Of a stretch of 64,000 nucleotides of DNA, positions 8,110-17,471 are shown piece after piece. The stretch comes from Roseateles sp. (GTDB taxonomy: Bacteria; Pseudomonadota; Gammaproteobacteria; Burkholderiales; Burkholderiaceae_C), in NCBI GenBank assembly GCA_016790285.1, contig JAEUPJ010000091.1, positions 99,985-163,984 on the forward strand. Reading direction: 5' to 3'. Position numbers and translations under genes: made by a program. How positions within the stretch are numbered: the first letter of the stretch is position 1; each line of letters opens with the position of its first letter. The notes beneath the pieces were generated by a model, which saw only the letters and a program-made list of their open reading frames with translations, ran no database searches and was not told the DNA's origin.

Positions 8110-9033
8110 TCAGGGCTGCGGGTCCAGCCGCTCGGCCAGCTGCGCGGCCATCCAGTCCATGAAGACACGCACGCGGCGCGGCGTGTGCCGGCGCTGGCTC
8201 ATCACCAGGCGCACGGGCAGCGGGGCCGGTTCGTAGCCCGCCAGCACCTGCACGAGCCGCCCCTCGGCCAGCGCCTGGCGCACACCCTGGATGGGGAACT
8301 GCGCCAGGCCCGCCCCGGCCAGCGTGGCTGCCTGGTAGGCGTCGGTGTTGTTGACGGTGACGCGTGACGGCAGCGTCAGCGACTGCGCCTGGCCCGCCGC
8401 ATCCAGCCACTCGAAGCGCGGGCGGCGGTCTGCCCAGGTCTGGCTGTAGTGCACGAGCTGGTGGCCTTGCGCGACCAGGTCGTCCGGCGTCAGGGGCGTG
8501 CCGTGGCGGGCGAGGTAGCCGGGGCTCGCGACGTTGACCATGCGCATCTGGCCGAGCGGCCGGGCCACCAGCAGCGGGTCGTGCACGGCACCGACGCGCA
8601 GCACGCAGTCGAAGCCCTCCTCCACCAGGTCCACACGGCGGTCGGTGCAGCTGAGCTCGACGTTCAACCCGGGGTGGGCGGCCAGGAACTCGGGCAACGC
8701 CGGCAGCACCGTGTCCAGCGCCAGGCGCACGGGCATGTCCACGCGCAGGCGGCCGGTGAGCTGCTGGTCCTGCTGGAAGAGCGCTTCGATGTCGCTCGCA
8801 TCGGCCAGCAGCGCCCGCGCCCGCTCGGCCAGCAGCTCACCGTCGGGCGTGAGGCTCACGCGCCGCGTGGTGCGCTGGAAGAGCCGCGTACCGAGCTGCG
8901 CCTCCAGCTCGCGCACCACCTGGCTGACCCGGCCCTTGGGCAGGCCGAGCTCCTCGGCCGCGCGGCTGAAATGGGCCAGCTCGGCCACCTGGAGGAAGAC
9001 CCGCAAGGCATGGAGGTCGATATTGGTCGCCAT
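8110..9033 (-). CDS. LysR-family transcriptional regulator
   Basis: A 307-residue LysR regulator. The N-terminal winged helix-turn-helix spans about residues 4-62 (LHALRVFLQVAELAHFSRAA, then GLPKGRVSQVVRELE), followed by the inducer-binding domain. It belongs to the group with RRVSLTPDGE after the HTH that often regulates a neighbouring oxidoreductase. I chose the ATG giving MATNIDLHALRVF, because upstream ATGs only add unconserved residues in the control region. It diverges from the SDR gene with a 92-base gap, the normal geometry for LysR control of the adjacent gene. The effector is unknown. Confidence 0.92.
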   Translation of the reverse strand: MATNIDLHALRVFLQVAELAHFSRAAEELGLPKGRVSQVVRELEAQLGTRLFQRTTRRVSLTPDGELLAERARALLADASDIEALFQQDQQLTGRLRVDMPVRLALDTVLPALPEFLAAHPGLNVELSCTDRRVDLVEEGFDCVLRVGAVHDPLLVARPLGQMRMVNVASPGYLARHGTPLTPDDLVAQGHQLVHYSQTWADRRPRFEWLDAAGQAQSLTLPSRVTVNNTDAYQAATLAGAGLAQFPIQGVRQALAEGRLVQVLAGYEPAPLPVRLVMSQRRHTPRRVRVFMDWMAAQLAERLDPQP

Positions 9034-9125
9034 TTCAATCACAGTCATTTCAGATCTGGCGACTTTATCCATTTCCTGGCGAACAATAAATTTCGCTCCG
9101 TCCCCCAACCCTGCGGAGCACCTCC

Positions 9126-9908
9126 ATGACCCTCACCACCACCACCTCCTCCTCCACGGCCCCCATCACCCTCATCACCGGCGGCAGCCGCGGCCTGGGC
9201 GCCGCCATGGCCGTGGCCCTGGCCCGCGACGGCCATGACCTCGTCATCACCTACCGCGAGGCCGCCTCGGCAGCCGACGCCGTGGTGGCCCAGGTGCAGG
9301 CCCTGGGCCGCCGCGCCGTCGCCTTGCCACTGGACGTGGCGCAGGCCGCCAGCTTCCCCGCCTTCGCCGCGCAACTGCGCGACACCCTGGCCGGCTGGGG
9401 CGCCACGGCGCTGCACGGCCTCGTCAACAACGCCGGCACCGGCGTGTACGCCAGCTTCGCCGAGACGACGGCCGCGGACTTCGACAGCCTCGTGGCCGTG
9501 CACCTCAAGGGCCCGTTCTTCCTGACCCAGGCGCTGCTGCCGCTGCTGGCCGACGGCGCCCGCGTGCTGAACATCTCCAGCGGCCTGGCCCGCTTCACCG
9601 TGCAGGGCTATGCGGCCTACGCGGCGATGAAGGGCGGCATCGAGGTTCTGACGCGCTACCAGGCCAAGGAGCTGGCGGCTCGCGGCATCCGCGTCAATAC
9701 GCTGGCGCCGGGTGCCATCGCCACCGACTTCGGCGGCGGCGCGGTGCGCGACAACCCCGACTTGAACCGCTTCCTGGCCTCGGTGACGGCACTGGGCCGC
9801 GTGGGCGAAGCCGACGACATCGGCGGCGCTGCGGCCGCCCTGCTGCGCCCGGGCGCAGGCTGGATCACCGGTCAGCGCGTGGAGGCGTCAGGCGGCATGT
9901 TCCTGTGA
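9126..9908 (+). CDS. Short-chain dehydrogenase/reductase (classical SDR)
   Basis: A 260-residue NAD(P)-dependent SDR. The cofactor motif TGGSRGLG is at 18-25, NNAG at 101-104, the catalytic serine at about 151, and YAAMK (Y165, K169) completes the active site. The R22 within the glycine motif favours NADP(H). The C-terminus GWITGQRVEASGGMFL is that of FabG-like reductases. It is divergent from a LysR gene, so it is probably an inducible detoxifying or catabolic reductase rather than housekeeping FabG. The substrate is unknown. Confidence 0.9.
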   Translation: MTLTTTTSSSTAPITLITGGSRGLGAAMAVALARDGHDLVITYREAASAADAVVAQVQALGRRAVALPLDVAQAASFPAFAAQLRDTLAGWGATALHGLVNNAGTGVYASFAETTAADFDSLVAVHLKGPFFLTQALLPLLADGARVLNISSGLARFTVQGYAAYAAMKGGIEVLTRYQAKELAARGIRVNTLAPGAIATDFGGGAVRDNPDLNRFLASVTALGRVGEADDIGGAAAALLRPGAGWITGQRVEASGGMFL

Positions 9909-9974
9909 CATCTGTCGCAGGGCAAACCGGCGCGGGGCGGTAGAACCTCGGGTGACCGACGACCCGGAGATTCC

Positions 9975-10847
9975 ATGGCCCACCGCCCCGCCCTCGCCCT
10001 GTTGACCGCCGCCCTGCTGGCCGGCTGCGCCACGGCCCCTGACGAACCCCTCGGGCCGCTGGCCAAGGAAACCATCGACGCCGTGACCACGGGCAACCAG
10101 CTCGTGCGATTCAACGCCGGCCAGCCGCAGAAGCTGCTGGCCGCGCGGCCGCTGACGGGCCTGCTGCCGGGCGACACGCTGGTGGGCGTCGACTACCGGG
10201 TGGCCAAGGGCCAGCTCTTCGGCCTGGGGGCCAGCGGCCAGCTCTACCGCATCGACACGCGCACCGCCGCGGCCAGCGCCGTCGGCACCCCCAACGCGCT
10301 GCCCAAGGAAGGCGCCACCGAGTGGGGGTTCGACTTCAACCCGACCGTGGACCGTATCCGCGTCGTCAATGACACCGGCTTCAACCTGCGCCTGCACCCG
10401 GACACCGGCGCCCTCGTCGACGGCAACCCCAACGAGCCGGGCGTGCAGCTCGACGGCCGCCTGGCCTACGACACGGCCGACGTCAACGCCGGCAAGGCGC
10501 CCGGCATCGTCGCGGCTGGCTACACCTACAACAAGGACAACGACAAGCTCACCACCAACTTCGCGCTCGACGGGCGCCTGGGCGTGCTCGTGCACCAGGG
10601 CAGCAAGGAGGGCGTGCAGCCGGTGGTGTCGCCCAACACGGGGCGTCTGTACACGGTGGGGTCCCTGGGCATCGGCACGTTCCAGCGCGCGACGCTGGAC
10701 ATCTCGGACCTGTCCAATACCGCCTACTCGGCGGTGACGGCCGCTGGAAAATCGGCTTGGTACCGCGTCGACCTCGCCACGGGCCGGGCCACGCGCATCG
10801 GCACGGTGGCGGGCGAGGCGCTGGTGGGCGCGGCCATCGAGCCCTGA
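9975..10847 (+). CDS. DUF4394 domain lipoprotein
   Basis: A 290-residue secreted lipoprotein; LLAGC places the lipidated cysteine near residue 18. The remainder is a single DUF4394 domain, recognised by TGNQLVRFNAGQP...GLLPGDTLVGVDYR, then EWGFDFNPTVDRIRVV and NFALDGRLGVL. The domain resembles a beta-propeller built from short hydrophobic strands. Function is unknown; such proteins are often exported and sometimes carry PEP-CTERM tails, but this one does not. It converges on gltL. Confidence 0.85.
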   Translation: MAHRPALALLTAALLAGCATAPDEPLGPLAKETIDAVTTGNQLVRFNAGQPQKLLAARPLTGLLPGDTLVGVDYRVAKGQLFGLGASGQLYRIDTRTAAASAVGTPNALPKEGATEWGFDFNPTVDRIRVVNDTGFNLRLHPDTGALVDGNPNEPGVQLDGRLAYDTADVNAGKAPGIVAAGYTYNKDNDKLTTNFALDGRLGVLVHQGSKEGVQPVVSPNTGRLYTVGSLGIGTFQRATLDISDLSNTAYSAVTAAGKSAWYRVDLATGRATRIGTVAGEALVGAAIEP

Positions 10848-10872
10848 CCTCCCGCCCGCCCGCGGCGGAATG

Positions 10873-10898
10873 AAAAAAGGCCCGCTGGTGCGGGCCTT
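10873..10898 (-). terminator. Rho-independent terminator of the gltIJKL operon
   Basis: A perfect 9-bp stem AAGGCCCGC/GCGGGCCTT (10877-10885 with 10890-10898) has a four-base loop and is followed on the minus strand by six U residues. It lies about 27 bases after the gltL stop. The other strand lacks a T-run, so it serves gltL rather than the DUF4394 gene. Confidence 0.88.
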
Positions 10899-10924
10899 GG
10901 CATGAGCGACTGCGCCGTGCGGGC

Positions 10925-11659
<735 letters not shown>

Positions 11660-11668
11660 GGGAGGCCC

Positions 11669-12334
11669 TTATCGAATGATCTGGATCTTGGCTTGCAGGC
11701 GCCGCACCATCATGGACAGGCTGAAGCAGATGACGAAGTACACGACGGCCGCCACCAGGTAGGTCTCGACCGGACGGTTGAAGTTCTTGCCGGCGACCTC
11801 GAAGCCCTTGAGCAGGTCATAGGCACCGATGGCGTACACGAGCGAGGTGTCCTGGAACAGGATGACGGTCTGCGTGAGCAGCACCGGCAGCATGTTGCGG
11901 AACGCCTGCGGCAGCACGACGAGCTGCATCGTCTGCCGGTACGTCATGCCCACCGCGTAGCCGGCATACACCTGCCCGCGCGGCACGCTCTGGATGCCGG
12001 CCCGCATGATCTCGGAGTAGTAGGCCGCCTCGAACAGCGTGAAGGTGATCATGGCCGACACCTCGGCGCCGAGCGGCTTGCCGATGAGCAGCGGGATCAG
12101 CAGGAAGAACCACAGGATCACCACCACCAGCGGGATGGAGCGCAGCGTGTTCACGTAGAACGCTGCCGGCCATACCAGCCAGGGCTTGGACGACAGGCGC
12201 ATCAGCGCCAGCAGCGTGCCCAGGATGATGCCGCCGACCATCGCGATCAGCGTGAGCTGGATCGAGAAGATGAAGCCCTTGGCGACGAAGCTGGAGACAA
12301 CGCCCCAGTTCAGGAAGCTGAAGTCGAGATTCAT
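11669..12334 (-). CDS. gltK: Glutamate/aspartate ABC transporter permease GltK
   Basis: A 221-residue inner-membrane permease with about five transmembrane helices. It carries the EAA loop ([20 protein letters not shown]) that docks to the ATPase GltL. The order and a four-base overlap with gltJ fix its identity within the gltIJKL transporter. Confidence 0.95.
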   Translation of the reverse strand: MNLDFSFLNWGVVSSFVAKGFIFSIQLTLIAMVGGIILGTLLALMRLSSKPWLVWPAAFYVNTLRSIPLVVVILWFFLLIPLLIGKPLGAEVSAMITFTLFEAAYYSEIMRAGIQSVPRGQVYAGYAVGMTYRQTMQLVVLPQAFRNMLPVLLTQTVILFQDTSLVYAIGAYDLLKGFEVAGKNFNRPVETYLVAAVVYFVICFSLSMMVRRLQAKIQIIR

Positions 12335-13071
12335 CGGCCACCTCCGATCGTGCCGGGGATGCGGATGCGGTTCTCGATGACCAGCGCAATGCGGTTGATG
12401 GCGAACGCCGAGACGAAATAGGCCGCGGTGATGGCGAGGATCATCTCGAGGTTGCGCGAGGTCTCCTCACCGGCCTGCATGTAGAACATCGTCAGCTCCG
12501 AAATGCTGACGGCGAAGGCCACCGAGGAGTTCTTGATGATGTTCATGCTCTCGCTGGTCAACGGCGGGATGACGATGCGAAACGCCATCGGCAGCAGCAC
12601 GTAGCGGTAGGTCTGCGGCAGCGTGAACCCCATCGCCAGCCCCGCGTAGCGCTGGCCCTTGGGCAGGCTCTGGATGCCGGCCTTCACCTGCTCGGCAATC
12701 CGGGCCGACGTGAAGCACCCGAGGGCGAATACCACCAGCACGAAGCTCGGCACCGCCCGCAGGCTCAGGAAGATCGATGGCAGCACGTGGTACCAGAGGA
12801 AGATCTGCACCAGCAGCGGGATGTTGCGAAACAACTCCGTCCAGGCGTTGCCGATGAACACGAGCGTCTTGCTCGGCGTGGTGCGCAGGATGCCCATGAG
12901 GGAGCCCACGCCCAACGCCAGCACCAGCGCCAACAGCGCCACGCTCAGCGTCCAGCCCCACGCGGAAAACATCCATTGCAGATAGGTGATGTCCCCACCG
13001 CTGCCGAAGCAGCTGGCGATGACCTCACCGTCAAGGGTGTTCTTGCAGAACACCTGCCAGTCCCAACTCAT
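12331..13071 (-). CDS. gltJ: Glutamate/aspartate ABC transporter permease GltJ
   Basis: A 246-residue permease with a long periplasmic N-terminal segment and several membrane helices. The EAA-type loop is SARIAEQVKAGIQSLPKGQ. I set the start at MSWDWQVF because it is preceded by the ribosome-binding site GGAGAGGG and matches the family; a longer frame adds 20 unrelated residues. A 216-base gap with hairpins separates it from gltI, whereas gltJ and gltK overlap. Confidence 0.95.
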   Translation of the reverse strand: MSWDWQVFCKNTLDGEVIASCFGSGGDITYLQWMFSAWGWTLSVALLALVLALGVGSLMGILRTTPSKTLVFIGNAWTELFRNIPLLVQIFLWYHVLPSIFLSLRAVPSFVLVVFALGCFTSARIAEQVKAGIQSLPKGQRYAGLAMGFTLPQTYRYVLLPMAFRIVIPPLTSESMNIIKNSSVAFAVSISELTMFYMQAGEETSRNLEMILAITAAYFVSAFAINRIALVIENRIRIPGTIGGGR

Positions 13072-13100
13072 GGCCCTCTCCTCAAGCCTCTTCACTAAAG

Positions 13101-13127
13101 CAAAGCGGGTGCCATGCACCCGCTTTG
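13101..13127 (-). promoter_or_regulatory. Intercistronic stem-loop between gltI and gltJ
   Basis: A perfect 12-bp stem CAAAGCGGGTGC/GCACCCGCTTTG closes a three-base loop just before the gltJ ribosome-binding site. No proper U-tract follows. Together with a second weaker hairpin at 13253-13270, it probably stabilises the gltI message or partly terminates transcription, so that more binding protein than permease is made. Confidence 0.65.
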
Positions 13128-13287
13128 GCATCCTATGAACCCGTCACCCGCGGGCCGAGCCCTGGGCTGCCCCAAGCCGGCCCGCACTGGCGAACCGCCG
13201 GCGAGGGCAGGCCCCGTCAGCATCGCCGTCCCCGGGGGGACCGACCAAGCCCACCCCCGTTCACCGGGGTGAGCCTGGGCGAGGGGC

Positions 13288-14175
13288 TCACTTCTTGGCG
13301 TAGTCTTCCATCGGCTTGTCGTTGGGGTTGGCCCAGGCGTCCTTGGTGGCGGCCGACAGGGGCAGGCCGATCTTGGTGTTGGTCGGCGGGATGGGCTGCA
13401 TGAACCACTTGTCGTAGAGCTTGGCCAGCTCGCCCGACTTCATCATGCCCTTGATGCTGTCGTCCACGGCCTTCTTGAAGGCCGGGTCGTCCTTGCGCAT
13501 CATGATGGCGATGGGCTCGACGCTCAGCACCTCGCCGACGATCCGGAAGTCAGCCGGGTTCTTGGAGGTGGCGATGTTCTTGGCCAGGATGGAGCCGTCC
13601 ATCACGAAGGCGTCGGCGCGGCCGGAGTCCAGCAGCAGGAAGCTGTCGGCGTGGTCCTTGCCGAACACTTCCTTGAAGTCCACGCCCGAGGCGCGCTCAT
13701 GCTTGCGCAGCGTCTGCACCGAGGTGGTGCCGGTGGTGGTGGCCACCGTCTTGCCGTTGAGCTGGTTGATGGCGGTGATGCCGGAGTTCGCCTTCACGGC
13801 GATGCGCACTTCCTCGACGTAGGTCGTCACGGCAAAGGCGACGTCCTTCTGGCGGGCGGCGTTGTTGGTGGTGGAGCCGCACTCCAGGTCCACGGTGCCG
13901 TTGACGGTCAGCGGGATGCGGTTGGCGGACGTGACCGGCTGGTACTTGACCTCGATCTTGCCGCCCAGCTGCTTGCGCAGGTCGGCGATGACGTGCTCGC
14001 ACACGTCGATGTGGTAGCCCACGTACTTGCCGTCGCCGATCGTGTAGGACAGGCCCGAGGATTCACGGACACCCATGGTGATGGTGCCGCTGTCCTTGAT
14101 CTTCTTGAGCGTGTCTTGGGCTTGAACAGCGGACACGCTGGCCAGCAGGGCTGCGACGAGCAGAACTTTCTTCAT
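13288..14175 (-). CDS. gltI: Glutamate/aspartate-binding periplasmic protein GltI
   Basis: A 295-residue periplasmic binding protein with a signal peptide (MKKVLLVAALLASVSAVQA). The body is a family 3 solute-binding domain: SGTITMGVRESSGLSY, then VDLECGSTTN, then KNPADFRIVGEVLSVEPI. These are hallmarks of the Glu/Asp class. It delivers substrate to GltJKL. GGAG precedes the ATG. A HypT-like LysR gene lies immediately upstream on the same strand. Confidence 0.94.
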   Translation of the reverse strand: MKKVLLVAALLASVSAVQAQDTLKKIKDSGTITMGVRESSGLSYTIGDGKYVGYHIDVCEHVIADLRKQLGGKIEVKYQPVTSANRIPLTVNGTVDLECGSTTNNAARQKDVAFAVTTYVEEVRIAVKANSGITAINQLNGKTVATTTGTTSVQTLRKHERASGVDFKEVFGKDHADSFLLLDSGRADAFVMDGSILAKNIATSKNPADFRIVGEVLSVEPIAIMMRKDDPAFKKAVDDSIKGMMKSGELAKLYDKWFMQPIPPTNTKIGLPLSAATKDAWANPNDKPMEDYAKK

Positions 14176-14283
14176 GGAGACTCCAACAACAGGAAGTGGA
14201 TATCGATAGAAGCCGCGAGCAGACCACGCACTGCACTCAGCCCAAATACGGGTTTATACGATGCATGCGCATGCGCCATGACT

Positions 14284-15201
14284 TCATGCGTTTGACGTCA
14301 GGTAGTCCCACAAAGCCAAGGAGGCAGGCTTGGCCCGGCGCGAAAGCTCGGGCCGCTCGCGGTAGATGCGCAGCTCCATGCTGACGCTGAACTGCCCCTG
14401 CGGTGCCGCGGGCACGAGCCGGCCGCTGGCCAGCTCCTTCTGCACCGAGCTGGCCGGCAGGAAGGCGAAACCGTGGCCCTCCAGAGCCATGGCCTTGAGG
14501 CCCTCGGCCATGTCGGTTTCGTAGATGGCGTCCAGGTTCAGCGCGCAATCGGCTTCCTTGACGATGAGCTCCACCAGCCGGCCGAGGTAGGCGCCCGCGG
14601 CGTAGCTCAGGAAGGGAATCTTCTGGCCTTGCCGGCCGGGGAGGCGGAACATCGGCTCGCCTTGCGCATCGGCCCGGGCGTAGGGGGCGAGCGTCTCGTG
14701 GCCCAGCGAGGCCATCTGGTAGCGCTCGGGGTCGAGCTGCAGCGGCTGGCTGGCGTGGTGGTAGACCAGCAGCAGGTCGCAGTTGCCTTCGCTGAGCTGC
14801 AGCATGGCGTCGTGCACATTGGCCGCGTTGAGCCGGCACTTGATGGCGCCGAACCCTCGGCGCAGGCCCATCAGCCAGTGCGGGAAGAAGGAAAAGGCCA
14901 GCGAGTGCGGTACCGCGAACTCGATCATGTCCTGGTCCGACGCCTGGTGGCTGCGCAGCATGTTGCGCGTGGCCTGGAGGTTGCCGAGCAGCTCGACCGC
15001 CTGCGCCAGCAGCGTCGCGCCGGCGGCCGTGAGTCGGGTGGGGTAGGACGAGCGGTCCACGAGGTCGACCCCCGCCCAGGCTTCCAGCGCCTGGATCCGG
15101 CGCGAGAACGCCGGCTGGGTCACGTGGCGGAGCTGGGCCGAGCGAGAGAAGCTGCGCGTCTCAGCCAGGCTGACGAAGTCTTCAAGCCATTTGGTTTCCA
15201 C
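14284..15201 (-). CDS. LysR-family regulator, HypT (YjiE)-like
   Basis: A 305-residue LysR protein starting at a GTG. The N-terminus METKWLEDFVSLAETRSFSR and the block VTQPAFSRRIQALE match the subfamily that contains E. coli HypT, the hypochlorite-responsive regulator. Later conserved points are the HS at 99-100 and SYAAGAYLGRLV. HypT is activated by methionine oxidation; whether that holds here cannot be read from sequence. It lies 108 bases upstream of gltI on the same strand and may control it, and it diverges from the PEP-CTERM gene. Confidence 0.85.
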   Translation of the reverse strand: METKWLEDFVSLAETRSFSRSAQLRHVTQPAFSRRIQALEAWAGVDLVDRSSYPTRLTAAGATLLAQAVELLGNLQATRNMLRSHQASDQDMIEFAVPHSLAFSFFPHWLMGLRRGFGAIKCRLNAANVHDAMLQLSEGNCDLLLVYHHASQPLQLDPERYQMASLGHETLAPYARADAQGEPMFRLPGRQGQKIPFLSYAAGAYLGRLVELIVKEADCALNLDAIYETDMAEGLKAMALEGHGFAFLPASSVQKELASGRLVPAAPQGQFSVSMELRIYRERPELSRRAKPASLALWDYLTSNA

Positions 15202-15400
15202 CCGCGGCAGTGTAGCCAGCGCCTTCCGCCCCCGACGCGCCCCCTACGGACCCGTGGATACCCGCAGAGCCCCCCTCATCCGGGGCAGTCCGGCCAGCCG
15301 CGCCCCCTCAACTGAAGGGGCCCCCCTCCGCCCGAGGCAGGGCTGCTTGTTTACATTTCGGGCTACAAACCCAACTCGAACACACGGATCGGAAATCGCC

Positions 15401-16051
15401 ATGCGCACGACGAGCAAATTTCTGGCAGTCGCCCTGACGGCAACCCTGCAGTCGGCCATGGCCGGCACCATCCTGCTGGACTTCGAGGATGTCAAGAACA
15501 CGGGCCCGCTCGCTGGCAACTACAACGGCGTGACCGTCAGCGGCGACGCCTGGAGCGCCCGCTCGGAAGTCGCTGGCTGCGGCGGCACCGTCAGCTTCAA
15601 CCGCCCGGGCAGCTGCGGCGCCCTGTGGCTGGCCCAGGACCCGACTTCCACGGCCGAAGACGCCACCAAGTCGCTCACGCTGAGCATCGCCGACGGCTTC
15701 ATCGGCAGCCTGTCCTTCATCTACTCCGGCAGCGTTTCCGTGCCGGAACTCGCTGTGCACGTCTTCGACGCCGCGGGCAAGGAACTGGGCACCGGCCTGG
15801 ACAGCCTGACGGCCGCGGGCTGCGCCAACTACCTGTTCTGCAACTGGTCGCAGACGATGACGCTGAACTTCACCGGCGTCGCCCGCTCGGTCACGTTCAG
15901 CGCCCTGGACCAGACCATCCTGCTGGACGACCTGAAGTTCACGACGCCGACGACCACCCCCGGCCAACTGCCCGAACCCAGCAGCATCGCGCTGGCACTC
16001 GGCGCCCTGGCCGGCCTGGGCTGGGCCCGCAAGCGCGCCGCCGCTCGCTGA
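15401..16051 (+). CDS. PEP-CTERM sorting domain protein
   Basis: A 216-residue secreted protein. It has a signal peptide (about 21 residues, ending SAMA), a beta-rich body with four cysteines, and a C-terminal PEP-CTERM tail: LPEPSSIALALG, a hydrophobic segment and the terminal basic cluster ARKRAAAR. The tail is cut by exosortase in bacteria that make exopolysaccharide. No exosortase gene is in this window. The body, which includes SDNA-like FEDVKNTGPLAGNYNG, is of unknown function. The reading frame extends upstream of the ATG, but the signal peptide fixes the start. Confidence 0.88.
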   Translation: MRTTSKFLAVALTATLQSAMAGTILLDFEDVKNTGPLAGNYNGVTVSGDAWSARSEVAGCGGTVSFNRPGSCGALWLAQDPTSTAEDATKSLTLSIADGFIGSLSFIYSGSVSVPELAVHVFDAAGKELGTGLDSLTAAGCANYLFCNWSQTMTLNFTGVARSVTFSALDQTILLDDLKFTTPTTTPGQLPEPSSIALALGALAGLGWARKRAAAR

Positions 16052-16073
16052 AGCCGACGTCCCCCGATGAGAG

Positions 16074-16098
16074 CGACCGCTGCGGCGGTCGTTTTTTT
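16074..16098 (+). terminator. Rho-independent terminator after the PEP-CTERM gene
   Basis: Stem CGACCGC/GCGGTCG with a four-base loop, followed by seven T residues, 23 bases after the stop codon. Confidence 0.9.
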
Positions 16099-16134
16099 GG
16101 CGGCAAGGTCCGCTTCCCGTCGGCGCCAGATGGA

Positions 16135-17469
16135 TCAGCGGGAGGCCGCCACCAGCCGGGCCATGTCGCCGGCCTGCAGCCTGGCCAGGCACGCAACCGC
16201 GAGTGCCGAGGCTACAGCGCCAGCGAGCAGCGTAAGGCGATAGTCGTGCCCGGACCAATCCAGGGCCGGCCCCTGCGCGCCGCTGACCAGGATGACTGCA
16301 AACACCGTCATCAGGTCCTTGGTCGAGTTGAACTGCACGAAGCTCGAGCGCGGGAACAGCGCCATCGGCAGCGAAGCGGCGGCCGTGAACCAGGCTCCTG
16401 AGATGACCACGTGAGCCACGTAGAAGATGCGGAAGTCTGCGGCATCCGACACCGCGGCATAGCCCAGCCCGGACACACCGCCATAGAGCGCCAAGACCAC
16501 CATCGACACACGAGCCGCCCCGAACCGGTCGACGAGCCAGCCGATGCCGAACGCCGAGATGATGGACACCAGGTAGCCGGCTGCCGTGAGCGTGCCCAGC
16601 GTCGACTTGGGCATGCCCAGCGCATGCGCATAGTGCAGATAGAAGGTGTTGAACGGGCTGAACGTGGCGCCGGCGAGCATGAACGCAGCCGCCCCCCAGG
16701 CAAACGGCCGGTAGCGGAAGCAGGCCAGCACGTGCGCGAGTGGGAATCGCCATGGCGGTCGACGGGGGGCTTCAGCCAGGGGGGTGGGCAGGGGCTTCTC
16801 GCGGATCTGCCATGCCATCACGAGCAGCGGCGCGGTGAAGCACAGCGCCACACCGACGAGCACTTGGGGCAGCTGATGCTCGGTCAACGCAAAGACCCAG
16901 TGTTGATAGGCGATGCCGGCGCCCAGGCCCACGATGCGGATGCCCGCGAAGACGCGCCCCATGAGCTGCGCCGGCACCACGTCGTTGACCAGCCCATGGA
17001 ACAGCGACAGCGCGCACAGTGCGGCGCAGTCGAACAAGGCCCAGCAAATGCCAAAGAGCGCCAGGCTGCAAAAGCGCTGGCCGGGCGACCAGGTGCCCAG
17101 CACCTGATGCAGCGCAGGCCCGAGCGCCGGTGCAGCGGCGGCCCCCATCAGTGCCAGGCCACCCAGCGGTGCCGCGGCCAGCAGGAAGGGCTTGCGCCGC
17201 CCCAGCCGGCTGCGGCAATGGTCGGAGTGATAGGCGGCCAGCGGCACGATGAGCACACTGAGCAGGGCCGGCAGCGTCGACAGCAGCAGGGAGGTGAGCG
17301 TGTCGGACGCACCGTGGCGGCGCAGCAGTTCCAGCGCGCTGGGCAACGCGCCGCGATCCCGCATGGAGACGCCCAGATCGCCCACCATCAGCCACAGCAA
17401 CAAGGCCAGCAGGCCGCCGAGTCCCAGCGGCAGGGCGCTAGCGGCCCGCACGACCGGCGTCTGCGTCAT
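16135..17469 (-). CDS. MFS transporter, sugar/uronide symporter-like
   Basis: A 444-residue inner-membrane protein with about 12 transmembrane helices. The cytoplasmic loop SRLGRRKPFLLAAAP carries the RxGRRKP motif of MFS sugar symporters (GPH/SLC45-like). It follows the LacI-type repressor gene with only a two-base gap, so the two are one operon, and it faces a GH105 gene across the divergent promoter region. It most likely imports the oligosaccharide or monosaccharide released by the neighbouring enzymes, although the substrate is not shown. No motif specific for a known sugar is seen. Confidence 0.85.
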   Translation of the reverse strand: MTQTPVVRAASALPLGLGGLLALLLWLMVGDLGVSMRDRGALPSALELLRRHGASDTLTSLLLSTLPALLSVLIVPLAAYHSDHCRSRLGRRKPFLLAAAPLGGLALMGAAAAPALGPALHQVLGTWSPGQRFCSLALFGICWALFDCAALCALSLFHGLVNDVVPAQLMGRVFAGIRIVGLGAGIAYQHWVFALTEHQLPQVLVGVALCFTAPLLVMAWQIREKPLPTPLAEAPRRPPWRFPLAHVLACFRYRPFAWGAAAFMLAGATFSPFNTFYLHYAHALGMPKSTLGTLTAAGYLVSIISAFGIGWLVDRFGAARVSMVVLALYGGVSGLGYAAVSDAADFRIFYVAHVVISGAWFTAAASLPMALFPRSSFVQFNSTKDLMTVFAVILVSGAQGPALDWSGHDYRLTLLAGAVASALAVACLARLQAGDMARLVAASR

Positions 17470-17471
17470 GC

